Positions 24,553 through 33,611 of a DNA stretch of 59,909 nt are shown piece by piece (the stretch's first letter is position 1; each line of letters begins with the position of its first letter). The stretch spans positions 1 to 59,909 of the forward strand of contig NZ_WJBU01000025.1 in assembly GCF_009646335.1 (NCBI RefSeq), written 5' to 3'. The notes below the pieces were generated by a model. The model saw only the letters and a program-made list of their open reading frames with translations, ran no database searches and was not told the DNA's origin. A program made the position numbers and the translations under genes. Source of the stretch: Caenimonas koreensis DSM 17982. GTDB lineage: Bacteria; Pseudomonadota; Gammaproteobacteria; Burkholderiales; Burkholderiaceae_C.

Positions 24553-26163
24553 CTACATCCTTGCCACGCCGAACTGCATCGGATGGAGCTGCTTGTTGTC
24601 CGCCTCTGCGCACATCGCGAGGCATTGCGCCAGCACGGCGCGCGTGTCACGCGGGTCGATCACGCCGTCGTCGAGCAGCAGGCCCGACGTGTAGAACGCG
24701 TCGGCCTGCGACTCGAACACGGCGACGATCTGGTCGAACTGCTGCCTGGCCTTGTCAGCATCCGGTGTGATGCCTTTACGCGCGAGGGCGGCGTCCGTCA
24801 CGATCTGCATCGTGCGCGCCGCCTGCTCGCCGCCCATCACAGCCGTCTTCGCGCTGGGCCAGCTGAAAAGAAAGCGCGGCGCATAACCGCGGCCACACAT
24901 GCCGTAGTTGCCCGCGCCGAACGATGCGCCGCACTGGATGGTGATCTGCGGCACCGTGGCGTTGGTCACGGCCTGGATCATCTTGCTGCCGTGCTTGATC
25001 ATGCCGCCTTGCTCGCTCTCCTTGCCCACCATGTAGCCCGTGGTGTTCTGCAAGTACAGGATAGGGTGGCCGAGCTGGCACATCAGCTGGATGAAGTGCG
25101 TGGCCTTGTTGGCACCGGCTACATCGATGGGGCCGTTGTTCGTGATGATGCCAATCGCATGGCCTTCGATGCGCGCCTGCATGCACACCGTGGCGGCGCC
25201 GTAGAGCGGCTTGAAGTCAAGAAGGTCCGAGTCGTCCACGATGCGCGCGACGATCTCGCGCATGTCGATGGGTTCGCGCAGCGTGGCCGGGATGAGCGTG
25301 AGCAATTCTTCGCGGTCGTAGCGGGGGGCCGCACCTGTGCTGGTCGCGCTGCGCGTCCATCCCAGTTGCCCCACCACCTCCCGCGCGATGCCAAGCGCCT
25401 GCCGGTCATCCTCAGCCAGGTACTCGCCCAGCCCTGACAGCGTGGTGTGCATCTCTGCGCCGCCCAGCTCCTCTTCTGTCGCCACCTCACCGGTCGCGGC
25501 CATCAACAACGGCGGCCCCGCCAGAAACGCACGCGAGCGATTGCGCACCATCACCACCACATCACTCAGCCCCGGCATGTAAGCGCCGCCTGCCGTGCCT
25601 GAGCCGTGCTGCACCGTGATGACCGGAATGCCCGCTGCCGACAGGCGCGCAAGATTGCGGAACAGCGCGCCACCGTGCACGAAGCCTTCCACGCGATAGC
25701 GCATGAGGTTGGCGCCTGCGCTCTCCACCAGATGCAGGAAGGGCAGCTTGTTCTGCAGGGCGATGTCCTGCACGCGCAGGATTTTCTCCAGGCCCATTGC
25801 CTGGATAGCGCCCGCCTCGATGCCCGAGTCGCTCGCCACCACCATGCACCGCACGCCATTCACGAACCCGATGCCCGCCACGATGCCGCCGCCGGGCACG
25901 GACTGCGCCGGGTCCTTCACGTCCTGCATGAAGCCCGCGATCGAGCACAGCGGCAGATAAGGCGTGCCCGCATCGAGCAGCAGCGCCACGCGCTCGCGCG
26001 GCAGCAGCTGGCCGCGCTTGTCGAACACGGGCTTGGATTTCGCGGAAGCCTGTGCTGCGCGTTCTTCAAGCGCACGCATCTGCGCGATGCGCGCAAGCAT
26101 GGCCTCGCGGCGCTGCTGCGCCAGCGCACCTTGTGCGTTCCATGACGATGCAAACACACTCAT
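24553..26163 (-). CDS. Acyl-CoA carboxylase carboxyltransferase subunit (AtuC/MccB-like)
   Basis: A 536-residue carboxyltransferase. GGGIVAGIGFVNGVRCMVVASD, VESAGANLMRYRVEGFVHGG and HGSGTAGGAYMPGLSD shape the acyl-CoA site. QCGASFGAGNYGMCGRGYAPRFLFSWPSAKTAVMGGEQAA is the characteristic biotin-side block. Length and motifs fit geranyl-CoA (AtuC) and methylcrotonyl-CoA carboxylase beta subunits; the SDR, dehydrogenase and TetR neighbours favour an Atu-like role. Its ATG overlaps the SDR stop by four bases. Confidence 0.9.
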   Translation of the reverse strand: MSVFASSWNAQGALAQQRREAMLARIAQMRALEERAAQASAKSKPVFDKRGQLLPRERVALLLDAGTPYLPLCSIAGFMQDVKDPAQSVPGGGIVAGIGFVNGVRCMVVASDSGIEAGAIQAMGLEKILRVQDIALQNKLPFLHLVESAGANLMRYRVEGFVHGGALFRNLARLSAAGIPVITVQHGSGTAGGAYMPGLSDVVVMVRNRSRAFLAGPPLLMAATGEVATEEELGGAEMHTTLSGLGEYLAEDDRQALGIAREVVGQLGWTRSATSTGAAPRYDREELLTLIPATLREPIDMREIVARIVDDSDLLDFKPLYGAATVCMQARIEGHAIGIITNNGPIDVAGANKATHFIQLMCQLGHPILYLQNTTGYMVGKESEQGGMIKHGSKMIQAVTNATVPQITIQCGASFGAGNYGMCGRGYAPRFLFSWPSAKTAVMGGEQAARTMQIVTDAALARKGITPDADKARQQFDQIVAVFESQADAFYTSGLLLDDGVIDPRDTRAVLAQCLAMCAEADNKQLHPMQFGVARM

Positions 26164-27050
26164 TTCTGGAACACCTTCGGCACCGTGGCGCGATGAAAAC
26201 CGTTGAAAGGCTTGACGGCATCGCGCTGCATCGCGTCGTTGCCGGGCATCTGCATCGGCCAGCCCATACGCACTTGCGGCCGCGCGCCATCGACACGCAG
26301 CACGCTACCGCTGATAAACGCTGCGGCAGGGCTCAACAGGAATACGGCTGCTGCCGACGCCTCTGCTTCCGTGCCGAAGCGGCCCAGCGGCACCGTCTTG
26401 CCCATCTCGCGCAGCATCGGCCCCGCTTCGGGCGGATAGTGGTCCATGCCGCTCGATGCGATGTAGCCCGGCGCCACCGCATTCACGCGCACGCCGCTGC
26501 GCGCCCATTCAGCAGCTGCTGTTTCGGTGAAGCTCACCATGCCCGCGCGCGCCGCGCCGCTGTGCCCCATGTTGGGCATCGAGCCCCACATGTCGGCCAC
26601 GATATTCACGACAGCGCCGCCGTGCTGCTGCATGGATTGCACGTAGCACTCGCGCGCCAGCAAAAACCCGCCCGTGAGGTTGGTGTCGATCACCGCCTGC
26701 CAGCCCTTGGCGCTGATCTTTTCCAGCGGCGATATGAATTGCCCGCCTGCGTTGTTCACCAGCGCGTCGATGCGCCCGTGCACGGCGATGATCGCCTGCA
26801 CCGTGTTCTTCACCGCTTCTTCATTGCGGATGTCGCACGAATGAAAGCTCGCACGTCCACCGTCGCCCACGATCTCGCCGCACACGTCGACCAGCTTGTC
26901 GAGGTTGCGGCCAATTACCACGACGTGAGCACCGAGCGCCGCCAGCTCATGTGCGATGCAGCGGCCAATGCCCGAGCCACCGCCCGTGACAACGGCGACC
27001 TTGCCTTGAAAGAGGTGAGGCGCAAAAACAGACTCGTAGCGATCGCTCAT
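26160..27050 (-). CDS. SDR-family enoyl-CoA reductase-like protein
   Basis: A 296-residue Rossmann-fold protein with TGGGSGIG at 22-29 and NNAG near 99. The usual YxxxK catalytic pair is replaced by GHSGAARAG (His163, no lysine four later), which is the pattern of the peroxisomal trans-2-enoyl-CoA reductase (PECR) group rather than classical alcohol dehydrogenases. It ends in a longer tail than usual. It overlaps its TetR neighbour by four bases and is the second gene of the operon. Confidence 0.88.
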   Translation of the reverse strand: MSDRYESVFAPHLFQGKVAVVTGGGSGIGRCIAHELAALGAHVVVIGRNLDKLVDVCGEIVGDGGRASFHSCDIRNEEAVKNTVQAIIAVHGRIDALVNNAGGQFISPLEKISAKGWQAVIDTNLTGGFLLARECYVQSMQQHGGAVVNIVADMWGSMPNMGHSGAARAGMVSFTETAAAEWARSGVRVNAVAPGYIASSGMDHYPPEAGPMLREMGKTVPLGRFGTEAEASAAAVFLLSPAAAFISGSVLRVDGARPQVRMGWPMQMPGNDAMQRDAVKPFNGFHRATVPKVFQK

Positions 27051-27727
27051 GACGTCCCCGTGAAAAGTTGCATGGCCTGTTCAGTCAGCTCATCCAGCGA
27101 AGCGCCCTTGCGCCTGTCGAACCACTGCACCGACCAGTTGAGCGCGCCGAAGATCAGCAGGCGGGCGATCTTCACGTCGGCCTTGAGCAGGCCGCCCTCG
27201 CGCAGCGACTCGAGCACCGGAATCCAGGGCGCCTCGTACTCGCCCTGCAGGTGGGCCAGTGCTGCGCGCTGGCTGCGCGTGATTGACCGCGCCTCGTACA
27301 GCATCACTGGAATGAAGTCGTTGCCGTGGCCCAGAAGAATGTCGAAGTGGTTGCGGATCAGGGCACGCAACTGCGCAACTGGGGCGAGGCCGCGACTGCT
27401 GCCCGCACCGGGGCACGCTGCTTGCTGCATGGCCGCCGCCTGCTTGCTGATGGCGCTGCGCATCCCCTCATCCATCACGGCGTACAGCAGGGCTTGCTTG
27501 CTCTCGAAGTGATAGAACGGCGAGCCGCTTCGCATGCCAGTGGCAGCCGCGATGTCCCGGGTGCTGGTGCCGCCAAAACCCTTGCGCCTGAACAGCCTGG
27601 CCGCCGAGCGCAGCAGCTCGCCGCGGCGGTTGCCGTCGCCCCGGTCTTCGTCGCTCTTGCGCGGCCGGCCGCGCGGGCGCTTTTGCAAGGCAGGCAACGT
27701 GTGCTCAGCAGTCATGTCCATCGGCAT
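27047..27727 (-). CDS. TetR-family regulator of the carboxylase operon
   Basis: A 226-residue TetR protein. After a basic leader (RPRGRPRKSDEDRG) comes the helix-turn-helix FGGTSTRDIAAATGMRSGSPFYHFESK and a ligand-binding C-terminal domain. Start codons at 27727, 27721 and 27715 are all possible; the promoter predicted just upstream favours one of the last two. It is the first gene of the operon it probably controls through the palindrome at 27744-27779. Confidence 0.88.
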   Translation of the reverse strand: MPMDMTAEHTLPALQKRPRGRPRKSDEDRGDGNRRGELLRSAARLFRRKGFGGTSTRDIAAATGMRSGSPFYHFESKQALLYAVMDEGMRSAISKQAAAMQQAACPGAGSSRGLAPVAQLRALIRNHFDILLGHGNDFIPVMLYEARSITRSQRAALAHLQGEYEAPWIPVLESLREGGLLKADVKIARLLIFGALNWSVQWFDRRKGASLDELTEQAMQLFTGTS

Positions 27728-27728
27728 C

Positions 27729-27757
27729 ACGATAGCAAAGCCGATTATTTTTAGCAA
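27729..27757 (-). promoter_or_regulatory. Predicted promoter of the TetR-led operon
   Basis: On the minus strand TTGCTA (27752-27757) and TATCGT (27729-27734) are 17 bp apart. The -35 lies inside the palindrome at 27744-27779, which fits repression by a bound TetR dimer. Confidence 0.45.
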
Positions 27758-27779
27758 GCGGATGCTTGGTGAAAATAAT
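27744..27779. promoter_or_regulatory. 36-bp symmetrical operator-like palindrome
   Basis: ATTATTTT and CAAGC are mirrored by GCTTG and AAAATAAT around a centre GGAT, with equal three-base gaps in each arm. This fits a TetR dimer or a pair of dimers. Confidence 0.65.
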
Positions 27780-27783
27780 TGCA

Positions 27784-27815
27784 GCTCAGCCAGTGGATTT
27801 CCGTCATGGCTGAGC
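27784..27815. promoter_or_regulatory. Second inverted repeat upstream of the YfiR gene
   Basis: GCTCAGCCA and TGGCTGAGC are a perfect 9-bp inverted repeat 14 bases apart, in the divergent intergenic region. It may be an operator for the 27853 gene; no T run follows. Confidence 0.45.
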
Positions 27816-27852
27816 AGCACAGCGCGCGCATCGCTGCCTATACTCATTCGCA

Positions 27853-28410
27853 ATGAGGTTGCGCGCGACATTTCAACTGGCAGTGGTCACAGTGCTGGCC
27901 TTCTTGCTGGGCGCTGCCGCGGCGTGGGCGCAGTCGCAGGCGGCGACTGAAAGCGCGCTCAAGGCTGCATTCATCTTCAAGTTCGCATCGTTTGTCGAAT
28001 GGCCAGCGGGCACGTTCACCCGTGTTGACCAGCCGCTGGTCATGGCGGTGTCCGGCGACGCAGCCGTCGCTGACGACCTGGAGCAGCAACTCGTCGGGCG
28101 CAGCATCGATGGCCACCCGGCCATCGTCAAACGCATCGTTGACAACGCAGTTCCCGTGGGGGCGCACATCGTGTTTTTTGGCGCTCGCCGCGACGCACGG
28201 CTGCGCGAGGCGATCGAGGCCACGCTCGGCCCGGTGCTGATCGTGACGGAGCAGGCCAATGCGCACGCATGGGGCAGCATCCTCAACTTTTCGATGGAGG
28301 GCGCGCGCGTGCGGTTTTCGGCGTCGCCCGCTGCGGCTGAAGCGCGCGGCCTGCGGCTCAGTGCAAGGCTGCTGTCGGTCGCGCACAGCATCGAGGGGCG
28401 CAGCAAATGA
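27853..28410 (+). CDS. YfiR-family periplasmic protein (DUF4154)
   Basis: A 185-residue exported protein: a signal peptide to about AAAAWA, then LKAAFIFKFASFVEWPAG, the YfiR hallmark, and ILNFSMEGARVRFSASPAAAEARGLRLSARLLSVA at the end. In the YfiBNR system YfiR is a periplasmic inhibitor of a membrane diguanylate cyclase. Here the partner gene, overlapping by four bases, codes for a histidine kinase, so YfiR probably acts on its sensor part. Confidence 0.9.
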   Translation: MRLRATFQLAVVTVLAFLLGAAAAWAQSQAATESALKAAFIFKFASFVEWPAGTFTRVDQPLVMAVSGDAAVADDLEQQLVGRSIDGHPAIVKRIVDNAVPVGAHIVFFGARRDARLREAIEATLGPVLIVTEQANAHAWGSILNFSMEGARVRFSASPAAAEARGLRLSARLLSVAHSIEGRSK

Positions 28411-30641
28411 TCTTCATGCCGGCGCTGCGATCGATACGCCAGAAGCTCAACATCATCCTGGTCTCGACCACGTTGTTGGCCCTGACCATCGCCGCCGTTG
28501 CACTGGTCGGCGTCGATCTGCGCTCGCAGATGAGCGCCATCGAAACCGACATGCAGACGCAGGCCGACATCATTGGCCTGGTGAGTGCCCCGGCGCTGGC
28601 ATTCGACGACGTGAATGTGGCGGCAGAAAACCTGCGCGTGCTGCGTGCCAAGGGCAACGTCTCGGCCGCTGCGCTCTATGACCAGCACGGCAAGCTCTTC
28701 GCCTCGTTCCAGGCGTCCGCCACCGAGCCGGTCGCCATTGCGCCCACTGCGCGACCCGCCGGCGTCGTCTTCGACCGTGAGTCGATCCGCGTGTGGCGGC
28801 CCATCGCGACCAGCGCCGAAACCATCGGCGTGGTGTACCTGCAGGCGCGGCACGAGCTGCTTAACCGCGCGCTCGACTTCCTGGGCCTGCTCACCGTGAT
28901 CATGACCACGGCCCTCGGCGGCGCCCTGGTGTGGTCCAACCGCATGCAGCGCATGGTGACGCAGCCTATCCACGAGATTGCCGAGGTGGCCCGCAGCATC
29001 CAGCGTGAGCAGAACTTCGAGCTGCGCGCACCGCGAACCACCAACGACGAAATCGGTGAGCTGGCCGATGTGTTCAATGCGATGCTGGGTGAGCTGGGCC
29101 ATCGCGCCGCCACGCTCGAGCAGGCGATCCGCGCGCTGCGCGCGAGCGATGAACGCTACCAGCTGGCCGTGCGCGGCTCGAGCGCGGGCCTGTGGGACTG
29201 GGACATTGCCGCCGGCACCATGTTCTATTCGCCGCGCTTCAAGGCGTTGCTGGGCTACACCGATGAGGAATTCCCCGACGTCCCCTCGTCACTGGCCAAC
29301 ATCGTTCACGAAGACGATCGCCAGGCCATGCACGACTTGCTGCGCGCGCACCTGGGTGAAGACGCGCCCTATTCGGGCGAGTGCCGCCTGCGCCTGAAGT
29401 CGGGTGAGTACCGCTGGTTCCTGATCACCGGCATGGCCAAGCGTGAGCCTAATGGCCGCGCCTTCCGCATGGCCGGCTCCATCATCGACGTGACGGAGCG
29501 CAAGCGCGCCGAGCAAGTGCTGATGGAATCGAACCGGGCCAAAGACGAATTCATTGCCACGCTCGCTCACGAGTTGCGCAACCCGCTGGCGCCCATCCGC
29601 ACCGGCCTGGACATCCTCAAGAAGGATGCTGCCAACGGCCCACCTTCGCAGCGCGCACGCGACACGATGGAGCGGCAGCTCGCGCACATGATTCGCCTGA
29701 TCGACGACCTGCTCGACATCTCGCGCATCAACAGCGGCAAGATCCGCCTGGAGAAGACGCGAACGCGCCTGTCCAGTGCCATCGAAAGCGCAGTGGAGAT
29801 CAGCCGCCCGGCCATGCAGGCGCGCGGCCACCAGCTGAAACTGGCCCTGCCCGATTCGCCCATTGAGCTGATGGCTGACCCCACCCGCCTTGCACAGGCG
29901 CTTGGCAACTTGCTGAACAACGCCGCCAAATACACGCCGGCGGGTGGGCACATCTCGATGCGCGCCCGCCAGGAAGCCGGCATGGCTGTCGTTGAGGTGA
30001 CCGACGATGGCGTGGGCATCGCGCCCGACATGCTCGAGAAAATTTTCACCCTGTTCACACAGGTGGGCCGCACACTCGACCACGCGCAGGGCGGCCTGGG
30101 CATCGGCCTGTACCTCGTTCGAAGCCTGGTCACCATGCATGGCGGCACCGTCACCGCGGCCAGCGCCGGCACAGGCCAGGGCAGCACCTTCACAGTCCGT
30201 ATTCCGTGCCTGCTCCAGCCGGCACCCACACCTGCACCACAAGAGGAATCCATGGAACAACCCAACGACCCTGGCCTGAAGGTGCTGGTGGTGGACGACA
30301 ACGTCGATGCCGCGGAAACGCTGGCCACCGTGCTCGACATGACGGGCAGGCGCACGCGCGTTGTCCACGATGGCCTGTCGGTGCTCGAGGCCGCGCGGCA
30401 GTTCCAGCCTGACGTGGTGCTGCTCGACATCGGCCTGCCCGGCATGTCGGGCTACGAAGTGGCAAAGCAGCTTCGGGCCGACCCGGGTTTCTCGCGCACG
30501 GTGCTGATCGCGATCACGGGCTGGGGAGCGGAGGAAGACCGGCGGCGCACGAAAGAAGCGGGGTTCGACGATCACCTGACCAAGCCGGTGGACCTGGGCG
30601 CGATCGATGCGTTGCTGGCGCGGCTCACCGCTGGCGCCTGA
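28407..30641 (+). CDS. Hybrid sensor histidine kinase with PAS and receiver domains
   Basis: A 744-residue membrane kinase. An N-terminal helix (about 14-32) and a second helix (about 160-180) flank a periplasmic sensor of about 120 residues, followed by a HAMP linker, a PAS/PAC domain (about 245-370), HisKA with AHELRNPLAP (His about 388), HATPase (NLLNNAAKY, DDGVGI, GGLGIGLYLV) and a C-terminal receiver (DDN near 630, phospho-acceptor in LLDIGLPGMSG, about 674, Lys in TKPVD). The sensor layout matches partners of YfiR-like proteins. No separate response regulator follows. Confidence 0.92.
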   Translation: MIFMPALRSIRQKLNIILVSTTLLALTIAAVALVGVDLRSQMSAIETDMQTQADIIGLVSAPALAFDDVNVAAENLRVLRAKGNVSAAALYDQHGKLFASFQASATEPVAIAPTARPAGVVFDRESIRVWRPIATSAETIGVVYLQARHELLNRALDFLGLLTVIMTTALGGALVWSNRMQRMVTQPIHEIAEVARSIQREQNFELRAPRTTNDEIGELADVFNAMLGELGHRAATLEQAIRALRASDERYQLAVRGSSAGLWDWDIAAGTMFYSPRFKALLGYTDEEFPDVPSSLANIVHEDDRQAMHDLLRAHLGEDAPYSGECRLRLKSGEYRWFLITGMAKREPNGRAFRMAGSIIDVTERKRAEQVLMESNRAKDEFIATLAHELRNPLAPIRTGLDILKKDAANGPPSQRARDTMERQLAHMIRLIDDLLDISRINSGKIRLEKTRTRLSSAIESAVEISRPAMQARGHQLKLALPDSPIELMADPTRLAQALGNLLNNAAKYTPAGGHISMRARQEAGMAVVEVTDDGVGIAPDMLEKIFTLFTQVGRTLDHAQGGLGIGLYLVRSLVTMHGGTVTAASAGTGQGSTFTVRIPCLLQPAPTPAPQEESMEQPNDPGLKVLVVDDNVDAAETLATVLDMTGRRTRVVHDGLSVLEAARQFQPDVVLLDIGLPGMSGYEVAKQLRADPGFSRTVLIAITGWGAEEDRRRTKEAGFDDHLTKPVDLGAIDALLARLTAGA

Positions 30642-30661
30642 AGGCGCGGGCGGGCGAGAGA

Positions 30662-30916
30662 TCAGTCGGCGACGAACCGCTGCTTGAACCTCACCGCATC
30701 TGCCTCCAGCTCGTACGTCACGAGCTGGCCGTTCTTGCGGTCTGCCAGCCGGTGCGCGGCAAACAGGCTCCACTTGCCCTTGGGGTCGTAGCTGGGCGGG
30801 TCGATCAGAGTGTATGCATGCGGCACGAACACTTCGTGCTCGAAGATCGTGCGCTCGCGGTTGCGCGGCGACGGGAACAGCTTGTAGGTGCCGGTGTTGA
30901 TGGTGGCTTCTGGCAT
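30662..30916 (-). CDS. Small conserved-looking hypothetical protein
   Basis: An 84-residue soluble protein, MPEATINTGTYKLFPSPRNR..., with a strong codon bias like its neighbours and a clear separate position between convergent and divergent genes. Function unknown. Confidence 0.65.
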   Translation of the reverse strand: MPEATINTGTYKLFPSPRNRERTIFEHEVFVPHAYTLIDPPSYDPKGKWSLFAAHRLADRKNGQLVTYELEADAVRFKQRFVAD

Positions 30917-30954
30917 GGCTTGACTGTACGCCGCTTGCCGTCACACTCCGGCCG

Positions 30955-32061
30955 ATGAGCCAACGGATCAAGACAACATTTCTCGTGCTTGCAGGCATCG
31001 CTGCATTGCTTGCCATTGCCACTTGGGCGACGTTCCAGCTGCCGGTATTCGGCGCGGGCCCCGGCGCCGCGTTGATGGAGCGCATGCGCGCGTCAAAGCA
31101 GTTCCACGGCGGGCGCTTCGAGAACACGCCGCCTTATGTGAGCGATTTGTCCTGGTCTGGCGAATTGAAGTCGTGGCTGGGCGATGAGGTGCGTGAGCCG
31201 ACGTTTGAAGTGCCCGTAGAACGGCTGGCACGTAACGCGCTCGCCCGCCCTGTTGCACCTGGCCTTCGCGCGCGTTGGCTGGGCCACGCCAGCGTGCTGG
31301 TCGAAGTGGACGGGGTGCGCATCCTCACAGACCCTGTGCTGTCGCAACGCGTCTCGCCTTTCCAGTTCGTCGGCCCTGCGCGCCTGCACGCCGCGCCTAT
31401 TGGGCTTGAAGACCTGAAAAACATCGACGCCGTCGTGATCTCGCACGACCACTTCGATCATCTCGACATGGCCACCGTGCAAGCGCTCGGGCGTGGCGGC
31501 ACGCACTTCTACGTCGGGCTGGGCATTGGCGCGCATATCGAAAGCTGGGGCGTGCCGGCTGCGCAAGTGCACGACATGGACTGGTGGGAGAGTGCACAAG
31601 TCGGCAACGTCACCTTTCATTGCGCGCCAGCGCGCCACTACTCGGGCCGCAAGAGCATGGACAACTCCACGCTGTGGTCGTCATGGATGATCAAGGGGCC
31701 GAATCATTCGGTGTACTTCAGCGGCGACACAGGCTATGCGGGCCACTTCAAGCAAGTGCGCGAACGCCTGGGTGCGCCCGAGCTTGCGATGATCAAGGTC
31801 GGCGCCTATGGCGATACATGGGAGACGATTCACATGACCCCCGAGTCCGCGGTGCAAGCGCACCGGGACCTGGGTGCGGGCACGCTGCTGCCGGTGCACT
31901 GGGGCACGTTCAACCTCGCGTATCACGCATGGGCCGAGCCCATGGTTCGCAGCGTTGCCGCGGCGAAAGCGCAAGGCGTGCAGATCGTGACGCCGCGACC
32001 GGGCGAGAACGTGGAAGTCGGCGTGCCTTTCGTGAATCGCGCGTGGTATGTCAAGGGCTAG
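30955..32061 (+). CDS. MBL-fold hydrolase, NAPE-PLD/UlaG-like
   Basis: A 368-residue metallo-beta-lactamase-fold protein anchored by an N-terminal helix (about 7-28). WLGHASVLVEVDGVRILTDPVLS, SHDHFDHLD (metal ligands), FSGDTGYAGHF (bridging Asp) and PVHWGTFNLAYH make a complete metal site. It resembles the N-acyl-phosphatidylethanolamine phospholipase D type, so a membrane phospholipid is a plausible substrate. Confidence 0.9.
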   Translation: MSQRIKTTFLVLAGIAALLAIATWATFQLPVFGAGPGAALMERMRASKQFHGGRFENTPPYVSDLSWSGELKSWLGDEVREPTFEVPVERLARNALARPVAPGLRARWLGHASVLVEVDGVRILTDPVLSQRVSPFQFVGPARLHAAPIGLEDLKNIDAVVISHDHFDHLDMATVQALGRGGTHFYVGLGIGAHIESWGVPAAQVHDMDWWESAQVGNVTFHCAPARHYSGRKSMDNSTLWSSWMIKGPNHSVYFSGDTGYAGHFKQVRERLGAPELAMIKVGAYGDTWETIHMTPESAVQAHRDLGAGTLLPVHWGTFNLAYHAWAEPMVRSVAAAKAQGVQIVTPRPGENVEVGVPFVNRAWYVKG

Positions 32062-32074
32062 GATCTAGCTCACG

Positions 32075-32749
32075 TTAGGACCACAGGGCGTGCGTCATCA
32101 GGTAAACGCCCGCCACCAGTGACAGCGCCCCGACCACCCATGCCACGCGCTCACCCTGCGGCGCCAGCCGCTCTGCCGTGATGGCCGCGCCAACGACGGC
32201 CATGGCGCGCCAGTCCATCACGCCCACCACCAGCAGGATCGCCGTCAGCCCCGCGCAGGCGCGCGTGCATCGGCCACCAAGCCGCATGCCGTGGCGCAGG
32301 GCGGCAAGGCAGCGCCACGTCGATGTGCCTTGCGGCACGTCGCACGTCGTTGGCCTGCACCCTGCAAGCTCGCGCGACTTGGCTGCGGTGAACTGGTAGC
32401 CGCCTGCGAGCAGCACGACAGCCGCGAACCAGACGGGCGCGGCGCGCGCCAGTGCCGGGAACTGCATGGCGGCCTCCACCAGCGCAGCGACCAGCACAAA
32501 GATGCCCGCGCCCGTCGCAACACAAACACCAAAGTAGCCCGCCGCCATCATTGCAACGAGCGCGCCCGCACACCGCTGGCCACGATCGCGCCACGCCTGG
32601 CGCGCGCGCCACAGCACGGGCGCAATCGACGGCAGCATCATCACCACCATCATCGCGCTCCACATGCCGATGAAGCACGCCGCCGTATCCGCCCAGCCCT
32701 GGCCGCACACCGGCGTCCACATCGTGGACACCAGCCAGCCGCCGGGCAT
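32075..32749 (-). CDS. DUF2182 membrane protein
   Basis: A 224-residue membrane protein with about five to six helices. MWSAMMVVMMLPSIAPVLW near the N terminus is the methionine-rich DUF2182 signature; the family role is unknown, perhaps metal-related. The ATG at 32749 is used; a GTG at 32773 would overlap the DUF899 gene by eight bases and is also possible. It is transcribed with the DUF899 gene upstream. Confidence 0.82.
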   Translation of the reverse strand: MPGGWLVSTMWTPVCGQGWADTAACFIGMWSAMMVVMMLPSIAPVLWRARQAWRDRGQRCAGALVAMMAAGYFGVCVATGAGIFVLVAALVEAAMQFPALARAAPVWFAAVVLLAGGYQFTAAKSRELAGCRPTTCDVPQGTSTWRCLAALRHGMRLGGRCTRACAGLTAILLVVGVMDWRAMAVVGAAITAERLAPQGERVAWVVGALSLVAGVYLMTHALWS

Positions 32750-32765
32750 GGGGATTTCGCCGTGA

Positions 32766-33593
32766 TCAGGCACAGCACGCACCCGCCTTGGGTGCCTGCG
32801 CTGCGTACTCGTCGTGGCGGCGCCACCAGATGCCCTGCTCATTGCGGCCCTTGGGCGCGCGGTCCAGCCACTGGTACGAACCCCACAAACCATCGAGCCC
32901 GCGTGAGTAGGTGGAGTACGAGTGATAGACCACGCCGTTCTCCATCACGAACGCGCTCATGCCGGGGCGCTCGCGCGTGTAGGTCGCCACATCGGTGCCG
33001 GTCGTCGCGGCAATCAAGGCGACGGGGCCTTCGCCATCTTTGGTCATCGCGTCGCCGATGCCATTGAGCGTCCACGCGGGCTCGCGCCGGTAGTTGTATT
33101 CCACCGTGCCGTCGAGCTGCTGCTTTTCAGTCAGCGACGCATTGAAGTCGTAGTTGAACGCACTGCCTGCCGACGAGGCCCACGGAAACGTCCTGCCCAT
33201 GCGCTGGCGATAGGCGTGCAGCTTGGCCACTGGCGCGCTCGACACGACGCTCAGCTGCACATCATGGTTGGCCAGGTGCACGGCAAAGCCATCGAACCCA
33301 TCGGCAATCATCGAACACGACGGGCAGCCCGCCGTGTAGTCAGGCCCGAACATGAAGTGATAGACCAGCAATTGCGAGCGGCCCTGGAACAAGTCCGCGA
33401 GTGTTGCCATGCCTGCGCCTGTGTCGAAGCGGTAGTCCTTGTCTACACGCACCCACGGCAGTTGCTGGCGTTGCAAGGCGAGTGCATCGCTGCGGCGGGT
33501 GAGTTCCTTTTCGGCGGCCAGCAGTTCAAGCCGCGCGGCCATCCATTCATCGCGCGTCGCTGTCTTGTGAGAGGCTGTGTCCAGTGTCGTCAT
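32766..33593 (-). CDS. DUF899 thioredoxin-like protein
   Basis: A 275-residue protein with the DUF899 layout: a helical N terminus ending in LPWVRVDKDYRFDT, LVYHFMFGPDYTAGCPSCSMIADGFDG with a CxxC pair in a thioredoxin-like fold, and FVMENGVVYHSYSTYSRGLDGLWGSYQWLDRAPKGR. It ends in a CC pair. Predicted redox protein, substrate unknown. It is divergent from the regulator at 33688. Confidence 0.88.
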   Translation of the reverse strand: MTTLDTASHKTATRDEWMAARLELLAAEKELTRRSDALALQRQQLPWVRVDKDYRFDTGAGMATLADLFQGRSQLLVYHFMFGPDYTAGCPSCSMIADGFDGFAVHLANHDVQLSVVSSAPVAKLHAYRQRMGRTFPWASSAGSAFNYDFNASLTEKQQLDGTVEYNYRREPAWTLNGIGDAMTKDGEGPVALIAATTGTDVATYTRERPGMSAFVMENGVVYHSYSTYSRGLDGLWGSYQWLDRAPKGRNEQGIWWRRHDEYAAQAPKAGACCA

Positions 33594-33611
33594 CGCATGT
33601 CCTTCAAAGGG

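Noticed and set aside
24107..25437. Long + strand frames across 23986-25437
   Set aside because: They are antisense to the dehydrogenase and carboxyltransferase genes and show no motif or start signal.
29289..31127. A 612-codon open frame on the minus strand
   Set aside because: Antisense to the hybrid histidine kinase and crossing the small gene at 30662-30916; composition is that of a shadow frame.
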